Positions 1 to 5,430 of a DNA stretch of 13,399 nt are shown in pieces. Every line of letters begins with the position of its first letter. The first letter of the stretch is position 1. The notes beneath the pieces were generated by a model, which was given only the letters and a program-made list of their open reading frames with translations, did not search any database and was not told where the DNA came from. This DNA is from an uncultured Alphaproteobacteria bacterium. Its GTDB lineage: Bacteria; Pseudomonadota; Alphaproteobacteria; Rs-D84. The position numbers and the translations under genes are program-made. The stretch covers positions 1 to 13,399 of the forward strand of contig CAMZDE010000026.1 of the NCBI GenBank assembly GCA_947305255.1, given 5' to 3'.

Positions 1-52
1 ATGGAATCTGCCCGGCCAAAATCTTTGCAAAAACATTATCTTTGTCGTACAT
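1..52 (-). CDS. HIT-family (histidine triad) protein, N-terminal fragment
   Basis: The first 52 bases encode, on the minus strand, the start of a protein reading MYDKDNVFAKILAGQIP, which then runs off the left edge. The pattern of an acidic/aromatic start, then N-V-F-x-K-I-L-x-G-x-I-P, is the characteristic N terminus of HIT-family nucleotide-binding hydrolases (HinT/PKCI type), small cytoplasmic enzymes that cleave nucleoside phosphoramidates. The catalytic H-x-H-x-H motif lies far downstream in such proteins and is outside the window, so activity cannot be judged. The ATG at 52-50 is preceded by an AGGGG ribosome-binding site about 6 bases upstream. The gene is divergent from groES and shares its upstream region. 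Only 17 residues are visible, so the family call rests on a short but distinctive stretch. Confidence 0.75.
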   Translation of the reverse strand, partial: MYDKDNVFAKILAGQIP

Positions 53-82
53 ACCTTGCCCCTTTTGTTTATTACAGTTAAA

Positions 83-112
83 ATGATACACTTTTATTTG
101 ATATAAAATCAA
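83..112 (-). promoter_or_regulatory. Probable housekeeping promoter of the HIT gene
   Basis: On the minus strand a TTGATT -35 element (107-112) is followed after 18 bases by TATCAT (83-88), which matches the sigma-70 -10 consensus at five of six positions. It lies about 30 bases upstream of the HIT start codon, a suitable distance. Found by inspection only. Confidence 0.45.
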
Positions 113-114
113 GG

Positions 115-142
115 CTTGAAATGTGATTTTTTTTAACTATAT
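115..142 (+). promoter_or_regulatory. Candidate heat-shock (sigma-32/RpoH-type) promoter of groESL
   Basis: CTTGAA at 115-120 is an exact match to the core of the RpoH -35 element. After 14 bases comes AACTATAT (135-142), a weak match to the CCCCATnT -10 element. Transcription would begin near 149, about 20 bases before the groES start codon. No CIRCE inverted repeat (TTAGCACTC type) is seen in the groES upstream region, so HrcA control is not supported and RpoH control is the more likely route. The -10 match is poor, so the call is tentative. Confidence 0.45.
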
Positions 143-167
143 TTGTCGCATAGCAAAGGAGCTGTAT

Positions 168-452
168 ATGTTTAAACCATTGCATAATTATGTTCTGCTG
201 GAAAGAATAGAAGAAGAAAACAAAACCCCCGGCGGAATTATTATCCCTGATAATGCAAAAGAAAAACCGTCACGTGGACGTGTTATTGCGACTGGGGATG
301 GAACATTTGAAAACGGACAAAAAATTCCTATGACTGTCAAATCCGGCGACACTGTATTATTTGCCAAATGGGCGTCCAGCGCAAACGAAGTCAAAATTGA
401 CGGCCACGATTATGTTTTAATCAAAGAATCTGATATTCTCGGAATTTTATAA
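168..452 (+). CDS. groES: Co-chaperonin GroES (Hsp10)
   Basis: This 94-residue protein matches GroES along its whole length. GroES forms a heptameric lid that caps the GroEL cavity in the cytoplasm and triggers folding of the enclosed protein. Visible landmarks are the N-terminal F-K-P-L-x-x-x-V-L strand, the mobile loop around residues 16-28 (E-N-K-T-P-G-G-I-I-I-P), which docks on GroEL, the G-R-V-I-A-T-G-x-G strand, and the C-terminal Y-V-L-I-K-E-S-D-I-L-G-I-L. The chosen ATG at 168 follows AAAGGAG by a few bases and gives the usual family length. An in-frame ATG 15 codons earlier overlaps the proposed promoter and has no ribosome-binding site, so it was not used. groEL follows after 18 bases, as in nearly all bacteria. 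Confidence 0.97.
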   Translation: MFKPLHNYVLLERIEEENKTPGGIIIPDNAKEKPSRGRVIATGDGTFENGQKIPMTVKSGDTVLFAKWASSANEVKIDGHDYVLIKESDILGIL

Positions 453-470
453 ACCAAAGGAAATAAAATA

Positions 471-2090
471 ATGGCAAAAGATATTGTTTTTAACACAGAT
501 AAATTATCAGCCGGCGTCGATAAACTGGCGAATGCTGTGAAAATCACAATGGGTCCAAAGGGGCGCACTGTGGTAATCGAACGCAGTTATGGTGCACCAA
601 TCGCAACCAAAGACGGTGTCACGGTTGCCAAAGAAGTTTCATTGAAAGATCCAACTGAAAACATCGGCGCAAAAATGATTCAAGAAGTTGCAAAACGCGC
701 AGGTGACAGTGCTGGCGACGGAACAACAACTGCAACCGTATTGGCACAAAATCTTTTCCGTGCAGGCCGTCGCGTAATTGCCGCCGGAATGAATCCTATG
801 GACATTAAACGCGGTATTGATATTGCAGTTACAGAAGTTGTCAAAGACATTGAAAAACACGCACGTCCAGTCAAAGATTCATCTGAAATCGCTCAGGTTG
901 CAACAATTTCTGCGAACAGTGATTCAGAAATCGGACAAAAAATCGCAGATGCGATGGACAAAGTTGGCAAAGAAGGTGTCATCACTGTCCAAGAAGCCAA
1001 AGGTTTGGATACTGAAATCGACGTCGTCGAAGGTATGCAATTCGACCAAGGTTTCATGTCGCCCTATTTCGTCACAAACAGCGAAAAAATGTTGGCAGAA
1101 TTAGAAAACGCACAAATTTTAGTATCTGAAAAAAAGATTACAGGACTTCAAGCATTGTTGCCTATATTGGAACCAATCGCGCAATCGGGTCGTCCGCTTT
1201 TGATTATTGCCGAAGATGTCGAATCCGAAGCGTTGGCAACATTGGTATTGAACCGTTTACGTGGCGGATTAAAGGTTTGTGCAGTCAAAGCCCCTGGCTT
1301 TGGCGATAGACGCAAAGAAATGTTGAAAGATATCGCAATCGTGACTGGTGCCACAGTTATATCTGATGATATGGGTATGACATTTGACAATATTACACCG
1401 GCGGTTTTGGGTTCTGCGAAACGCGTTGTCGTGTCCAAAGACAAAACTTTGTTGGTCAATGGTAACGGCGACAAAGACGCAATCAAAGATCGCGCCGATG
1501 AAATTCGCAAATCTATATCATCGGCAACCAGTGACTATGACCGCGAAAAATTGGCTGAACGTTTGGCTAAATTGGTTGGCGGCGTCGCGGTGATTCATGT
1601 TGGTGGTATGACCGAAGTCGAAGTCAAAGAAAAGAAAGACCGTGTTGATGACGCGTTGGCTGCAACACGCGCCGCGGTCGAAGACGGCATTGTTGCCGGT
1701 GGCGGTGTCGCATTGGTTCGCGCAGTTGCTGCATTGAAAGATATTCACGGTGCAAACGCCGACCAAAATGTCGGTATCGACATCGTTCGCCAAGCGATTG
1801 TTGCCCCATGTATGCAGATTGCAGAAAATGCAGGCGTATCTGGTGAAATAGTCGTCGGCAAAATCACAGAAAACAAAGACTATAATTTCGGATATAATGC
1901 CCAAACTGGCGAATATGTCGATATGATGAAATCCGGAATTATCGACCCAGCAAAAGTGGTTAAAACCGCGATTATGGCGGCTGCATCAACCGCGGGCGTT
2001 TTATTGACCACGGGCGCAGTAATGTCTGAAATCCCCGAAGAAAAACATTGTGGATGCGGACAAAATCCTGCCATGCCTGGAATGATGTAA
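471..2090 (+). CDS. groEL: Chaperonin GroEL (Hsp60)
   Basis: This 539-residue protein is a full-length GroEL, the tetradecameric ATP-driven folding chamber that works with GroES. The ATP-binding loop G-D-G-T-T-T-A-T-V is at about residues 82-90, the K-x-x-x-G-P-K-G-R segment near 24-32, and the conserved G-I-V-A-G-G-G-V-A-L loop near 405-414. The start is set by AAAGGAAAT a few bases upstream. The N-terminal helix is about four residues shorter than in E. coli. The C-terminal tail is unusual: instead of the common Gly-Gly-Met repeats it reads E-E-K-H-C-G-C-G-Q-N-P-A-M-P-G-M-M, adding two cysteines to a segment that hangs into the folding cavity. It is cotranscribed with groES and closed by a strong terminator. 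Identity is certain; any effect of the cysteines is unknown. Confidence 0.98.
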   Translation: MAKDIVFNTDKLSAGVDKLANAVKITMGPKGRTVVIERSYGAPIATKDGVTVAKEVSLKDPTENIGAKMIQEVAKRAGDSAGDGTTTATVLAQNLFRAGRRVIAAGMNPMDIKRGIDIAVTEVVKDIEKHARPVKDSSEIAQVATISANSDSEIGQKIADAMDKVGKEGVITVQEAKGLDTEIDVVEGMQFDQGFMSPYFVTNSEKMLAELENAQILVSEKKITGLQALLPILEPIAQSGRPLLIIAEDVESEALATLVLNRLRGGLKVCAVKAPGFGDRRKEMLKDIAIVTGATVISDDMGMTFDNITPAVLGSAKRVVVSKDKTLLVNGNGDKDAIKDRADEIRKSISSATSDYDREKLAERLAKLVGGVAVIHVGGMTEVEVKEKKDRVDDALAATRAAVEDGIVAGGGVALVRAVAALKDIHGANADQNVGIDIVRQAIVAPCMQIAENAGVSGEIVVGKITENKDYNFGYNAQTGEYVDMMKSGIIDPAKVVKTAIMAAASTAGVLLTTGAVMSEIPEEKHCGCGQNPAMPGMM

Positions 2091-2106
2091 AACAAAAAAC
2101 AGAATC

Positions 2107-2135
2107 AAAGCCCCGAATTTATCGGGGCTTTTTTT
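2107..2135 (+). terminator. Rho-independent terminator of groESL
   Basis: A perfect 10-bp stem (AAAGCCCCGA paired with TCGGGGCTTT) with a 5-base loop runs into seven consecutive T. It begins 16 bases after the groEL stop codon. Confidence 0.93.
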
Positions 2136-2189
2136 CAAAATTTGCAAAACAGTAAAAATATTGATAAAATCATTCCCAAAAGGATTATT

Positions 2190-2951
2190 ATGTCAAAAAC
2201 ATTCAGGAAAATTTGGAAAAAATTTTGGACACCGATTTTACACAACCCAATTATCCAATGGGCTTTGGCTTTTATTTTGGCTTCGTTAACATGGGTTATC
2301 TTTGTGACTTCGCGTCATAAATTTACAAACACAAAATCATTAAAGCAATATCGCAACAAACCGGTGGTTTTCGTGTTCTTTCACGGCCGTTGCGCGATGT
2401 TATCGCCGGTTATATGGTTATCGCGGATTTCCGCATATTGCGTTGCATCACGTCACAAAGACGGCCGTATGATGGCACGCCTGCAACGGATATTCGGTAT
2501 GCGGGCAATTTACGGTTCAACATCTGACGGCGCAGTCGCGGTTTTACGCGCCGGTGTCCGTGTAATGCGCGAACAAAATGTTTCAATGTGCGTCCCAGTT
2601 GACGGCCCGTCTGGGCCATCTATGCACGTCCAAGACGGCGCATTATATTTCGCGCGTATGACCGGCGCACCAATTGTGCCATGCTGTTTTTCATGTTCGC
2701 GCCCAATATATATGAATCGTTGGGATAAATTCATGATACCAAAATTATTCGGAACAATATCGTGTGACATCGGAGAACCAATCTATATCGATTCAAAATT
2801 GAGCGGTGATGCATTTGAATCTAAACGCGCAGAAATCGAAAAAATCATGATTGCGCAATTACGCAAAATGGACGCAGAATTTAATTTACCCATAATTGAA
2901 AACGGCCTGAACGCGACAGAATACAAAGAAAAAATGCGTAATAAAAAATAA
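2190..2951 (+). CDS. DUF374 / lysophospholipid acyltransferase-like membrane protein
   Basis: This 253-residue protein resembles the DUF374 group within the glycerophospholipid/lipid A acyltransferase superfamily, membrane-bound enzymes that move acyl chains onto lipid substrates. A hydrophobic anchor covers roughly residues 21-40. It is followed by F-F-H-G-R at 63-67, the probable counterpart of the catalytic histidine motif, then A-S-R-H-K-D-G at 86-92, G-S-T-S-D-G near 109-114, V-D-G-P-S-G-P at 137-143 and a T-G-A-P-I-V-P segment at 158-164. These blocks fit the family order. The ATG at 2190 is chosen because AAAAGGA lies 7-8 bases upstream; the longer reading frame would need a TTG at 2142 inside the terminator spacer. 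The substrate is not evident. Lipid A is a guess based on the Gram-negative context. The gene ends at a terminator shared with the convergent adhesin gene. Confidence 0.85.
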   Translation: MSKTFRKIWKKFWTPILHNPIIQWALAFILASLTWVIFVTSRHKFTNTKSLKQYRNKPVVFVFFHGRCAMLSPVIWLSRISAYCVASRHKDGRMMARLQRIFGMRAIYGSTSDGAVAVLRAGVRVMREQNVSMCVPVDGPSGPSMHVQDGALYFARMTGAPIVPCCFSCSRPIYMNRWDKFMIPKLFGTISCDIGEPIYIDSKLSGDAFESKRAEIEKIMIAQLRKMDAEFNLPIIENGLNATEYKEKMRNKK

Positions 2952-2960
2952 AAAACATCA

Positions 2961-2988
2961 AAAAAATCCGCCAACCGGCGGATTTTTT
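2961..2988. terminator. Bidirectional terminator, copy 1 of an identical hairpin
   Basis: Twelve-base arms (AAAAAATCCGCC and GGCGGATTTTTT) enclose an AACC loop. The A-run and T-run on opposite sides make it a terminator for both the acyltransferase gene (+) and the adhesin gene (-), whose ends it separates. The same 28 bases in the same orientation recur at 5373-5400. Confidence 0.9.
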
Positions 2989-3015
2989 TCATCAAATTTA
3001 TAATTTCAAATATTA

Positions 3016-4518
3016 TTAAAATAATTTGAATTTATAATTTGTACCTGCGCGGAATGCGACATCAGCACTGGAAACCCCAGCACCTGCATTGACAGACCAT
3101 CTATCAGACAATCCCATCGCCGCACCAAACGCCGCTGCGGATTGACCATTGAAATAGCCGTATCCACCACCAACAGATACTTCACCACGTTTAACATTGG
3201 ACACTGACACAGAAGACAAAGCAACCGCACTGGCGACACCCGCTGATAAATCTTTGTCTAATTTTTCGATACGTTCATCTGTGTATGCTTTTGCTTGGTT
3301 CAAAGTCAACGCGTTGCTTTGGTCTGCATAAGATTTTGCAGCATTCAACGTTAATTCGTCACCCGCATCCGCATAGGATTTTGCAGACACCAACGTCGCA
3401 GCATCACCAGTATCTGCATAATCTTTGGCACTGGCCAACGTTAATTCGTCACCCGCATCTGCATAATCTTTGGCACTGGCCAACGTTAATTCGTCACCCG
3501 CATCTGCATACGCTTTTGCATTTGCCTCTGCCGCATCTGCTGCACCTGCGACATCATAATTAACAGCCAAGCCGTCTGCATAAGATTTTGCATTTGTTTC
3601 AGCAGTATCTGCTGCACCTGCGGCATCATAATTAACCGCCAAACCATCAGCGTACAATTTTGCATCGTTTGTTCCTGCTGCAATCGACATATCAATTGTT
3701 TGCGCCAAAGAATTCACATACGCAGTATTTTCTGCAGCATCAGACGTATATTGTGTGTTTTGGGCCGTAAATGTTGATTGATTTGCAACAATTGCCGCAA
3801 TCGCAGAATTATCCGCATCAACCACAGTTGTAACAGCCGCAGCATTTGTTGTGTTTTCTGCTTTGTATCCAACCAAAGTTGTGTGCAAAGCGCTTATTGC
3901 ATCTGCATCCGCATTATATGCCGCTAACAAAGTTTGATATGTAGACGGATTATCCGCTGTAACATCAGGATCACCATTTAACAAAATATCATCACCAACG
4001 CGCAGCAAATAATAATTGCCATCGCCTGTGATATAAATTGCATCAGATGCATCTGAACCTAAATCAATGACTGGCGCACTAGTAGTTGTTGTCGATACAG
4101 AAATTGGTGTAGTGATGTATGCAGATGTATAATCCTTACTCAAATCGTCAACAGTTGTTCCACCGGCAACCATTGTCACAACACCATCTTCATCTTTAGA
4201 TGCATATTTATAGTTCGTCGCTGCAACTGTGCCTTGGGCAATGTTCAGAACGATACCATCATTCAAAACGACATTTGTACCATCTGCACTGGTTGTTACA
4301 GCATAATTGGTATAATCCGATGCAACAACATCCGCCAACGTAGAATCTGTTCCATCTGGCGCAGTCAAAGCATAATCAGACATATCTGGTGCAGTTTTGA
4401 ATTCTGTTTCCAAATTTGCCTTAATCTGTGCTGCTTCTGTGCCTTCTATGGTCGCATTTGCTGCGCCACCTGTCGCCACAATCGCTAACAAAGAGGTTAA
4501 AATAAAATGTTTTCTCAT
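3016..4518 (-). CDS. Trimeric autotransporter adhesin (YadA-anchor type)
   Basis: This 500-residue protein is probably a type Vc surface adhesin: three chains form one small outer-membrane barrel that exports a trimeric stalk. A signal peptide covers residues 1-22 (hydrophobic L-T-S-L-L-A-I-V-A-T, cleavage after A-N-A). Residues 23 to about 290 have no domain I recognise. From about 290 to 410 there are tandem stalk repeats built on K-x-Y-A-D units: two 24-residue units with G-L-A-V-N-Y-D, then several 15-residue units with D-E-L-T-L-A-S-A-K-D-Y-A-D-A-G. Residues 414-500 form the anchor: E-K-L-D-K-D-L-S-A-G coiled coil, V-S-V-G-G-G-Y-G strand, N-A-G-A-G-V strand and a terminal phenylalanine. 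AAGGA lies 7 bases before the ATG. It is divergent from the recombinase and convergent with the acyltransferase. The anchor call is firm; the ligand is unknown. Confidence 0.88.
   Translation of the reverse strand: MRKHFILTSLLAIVATGGAANATIEGTEAAQIKANLETEFKTAPDMSDYALTAPDGTDSTLADVVASDYTNYAVTTSADGTNVVLNDGIVLNIAQGTVAATNYKYASKDEDGVVTMVAGGTTVDDLSKDYTSAYITTPISVSTTTTSAPVIDLGSDASDAIYITGDGNYYLLRVGDDILLNGDPDVTADNPSTYQTLLAAYNADADAISALHTTLVGYKAENTTNAAAVTTVVDADNSAIAAIVANQSTFTAQNTQYTSDAAENTAYVNSLAQTIDMSIAAGTNDAKLYADGLAVNYDAAGAADTAETNAKSYADGLAVNYDVAGAADAAEANAKAYADAGDELTLASAKDYADAGDELTLASAKDYADTGDAATLVSAKSYADAGDELTLNAAKSYADQSNALTLNQAKAYTDERIEKLDKDLSAGVASAVALSSVSVSNVKRGEVSVGGGYGYFNGQSAAAFGAAMGLSDRWSVNAGAGVSSADVAFRAGTNYKFKLF
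3412..3510. repeat. Exact 45-bp tandem repeat in the adhesin stalk (2.2 copies)
   Basis: The 45 bases at 3412-3456 recur without change at 3457-3501, and the first nine bases appear again at 3502-3510. Each unit encodes 15 residues of the stalk (D-E-L-T-L-A-S-A-K-D-Y-A-D-A-G). Degenerate copies of the same unit lie on the 5' side of this coordinate range, from about 3277 to 3411. Identity at synonymous sites points to recent duplication. Confidence 0.9.
3507..3650. repeat. 72-bp tandem repeat in the adhesin stalk (2 diverged copies)
   Basis: Two 72-base units (3507-3578 and 3579-3650) encode 24-residue stalk modules sharing Y-A-D-G-L-A-V-N-Y-D-x-A-G-A-A-D. They differ at scattered positions, so this duplication is older than the adjoining 45-bp one, whose partial third copy they overlap. 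Confidence 0.8.
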
Positions 4519-4570
4519 TTTTTTTCCTTTTTATTTTTAATTAATTAAAAACGTGAACAAAAATTTTTGA

Positions 4571-4640
4571 ACACAAATTATTTATTACACAAAGGAACCT
4601 TTGTGTAATATCTACAACACAATATTCCTATGGAACACAA
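4571..4640. repeat. Cluster of five ACACAA hexamers in the adhesin/recombinase spacer
   Basis: ACACAA occurs at 4571, 4587, 4617 and 4635 on the plus strand, and once inverted (TTGTGT) at 4601. Two of the five belong to the dyad at 4583-4610. GAACACAA is shared by the outermost two copies. Five copies in 70 bases is dense even for AT-rich DNA and suggests a multi-site binding region upstream of the adhesin gene. Confidence 0.5.
4583..4610. promoter_or_regulatory. Perfect 28-bp dyad; candidate recombinase crossover site or operator
   Basis: Thirteen-base arms, TATTACACAAAGG and CCTTTGTGTAATA, are exact inverted repeats around a 2-base AA centre. Crossover sites of Hin/Gin-type serine invertases are about 26 bp, two half-sites around a 2-bp core where the strands are cut, so the geometry fits the recombinase encoded 164 bases away. 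It could equally be an operator for a dimeric regulator or a hairpin in the adhesin leader. No second copy is found in the window. Confidence 0.5.
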
Positions 4641-4773
4641 TAAATCTGTCGAATTGCTTGATTTTCTTGATTTTTTTGGCAAAAAAGAAAAATAAAAAAA
4701 ATCGTAAAAAAACAGTTGATTTAATCGTTCCTTTAAAATGCATAAAAAACTATATTAAACAGGAGATTTAACA

Positions 4774-5373
4774 ATGTCTATTATTGGTTATATTCGCGTA
4801 TCATCGACCAAGCAAACTATTGAACACCAAAAATTTGAAATTAAACAATTTGCAAAAAGCAATCAAATAACAATAAACAAATGGGTTATGGAAACAATAT
4901 CGTCCCGAAAACCACTACAAAAACGAAAACTAGGTGAATTACTGGAAACATTGGAACCAAACGATATTTTAATAGCCTGTGAAATATCACGCTTAGGACG
5001 TTCTTTGCTGGAAGTTATGCGAATACTTGAAATATGTTTGAATAAAAATTGTCGGGTTTGGACAATCAAAGAAAATTATCGATTGGGCAACGATATTCAA
5101 TCAAAAGTTATGGCATTTGCATTCGGATTATCCGCAGAAATTGAACGCAATCTTATCAGCCAACGCACAAAATCATCGCTAGAAAACATCCGCGCAAACG
5201 GCCGAAAATTAGGTCGGCCCTATTCCGCGCAATCGAAAAAATTAAAATTATCAAAAAACGCCGATAAAATAAAACAAATGTTGAACATCGGTATGTCACG
5301 CTACCATATTGCAAAAATTATGCATGTCCAACCTATCACCGTGAACAGATTTATTTCGCGCATGTCATGGTAA
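4774..5373 (+). CDS. Serine site-specific recombinase, Hin/Mpi DNA-invertase type
   Basis: This 199-residue protein has the compact layout of DNA invertases and resolvases, which cut all four strands at two sites through a 5'-phosphoserine link and rotate the ends. Landmarks are G-Y-I-R-V-S-S at 5-11 with catalytic Ser10 and Arg8, S-R-L-G-R-S at 72-77 (active-site arginines), F-A-F-G-L-S-A-E-I-E-R-N-L-I at 115-128, L-G-R-P at 146-149, and a C-terminal helix-turn-helix from about 163 to 198. All expected catalytic residues appear intact. The wording of the E-helix and of W-T-I-K-E-N-Y-R-L-G resembles Bacteroides/Campylobacter Mpi-type invertases, which switch many promoters at once. AGGAG lies 8 bases before the ATG. 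It sits between two adhesin genes, which suggests a role in phase variation, but target sites are not proven. Confidence 0.9.
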   Translation: MSIIGYIRVSSTKQTIEHQKFEIKQFAKSNQITINKWVMETISSRKPLQKRKLGELLETLEPNDILIACEISRLGRSLLEVMRILEICLNKNCRVWTIKENYRLGNDIQSKVMAFAFGLSAEIERNLISQRTKSSLENIRANGRKLGRPYSAQSKKLKLSKNADKIKQMLNIGMSRYHIAKIMHVQPITVNRFISRMSW

Positions 5374-5400
5374 AAAAATCCGCCAACCGGCGGATTTTTT
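5373..5400. terminator. Bidirectional terminator, copy 2 of an identical hairpin
   Basis: The same stem and AACC loop as at 2961-2988, base for base over 28 bases and in the same orientation. It starts on the last base of the recombinase stop codon and separates that gene from the convergent autotransporter gene. Confidence 0.9.
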
Positions 5401-5430
5401 CCCATTGAAAACAACATTTTCAACAAATCG

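Noticed and set aside
123..167. Fifteen-codon N-terminal extension of GroES from an upstream ATG
   Set aside because: It overlaps the proposed heat-shock promoter, lacks a ribosome-binding site and would give a length unlike other GroES proteins; the ATG at 168 has a clear AAAGGAG.
53..167. CIRCE element upstream of groES
   Set aside because: No TTAGCACTC/GAGTGCTAA inverted repeat is present in the spacer.
2142..2189. TTG start for the acyltransferase adding 16 residues
   Set aside because: It begins in the groEL terminator spacer with no ribosome-binding site, whereas the ATG at 2190 follows AAAAGGA.
3285..3563. Histidine/leucine-rich 92-codon frame on the plus strand
   Set aside because: It is the antisense reading of the adhesin's tandem repeats; its repetitive composition is inherited from them and it has no start signals.
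4716..4740. A second, imperfect dyad near the recombinase start (GTTCCTTT shared with the dyad at 4583)
   Set aside because: Only the central CCTTT and core agree, and outer half-site bases do not match, so it is too weak to call a second crossover site.
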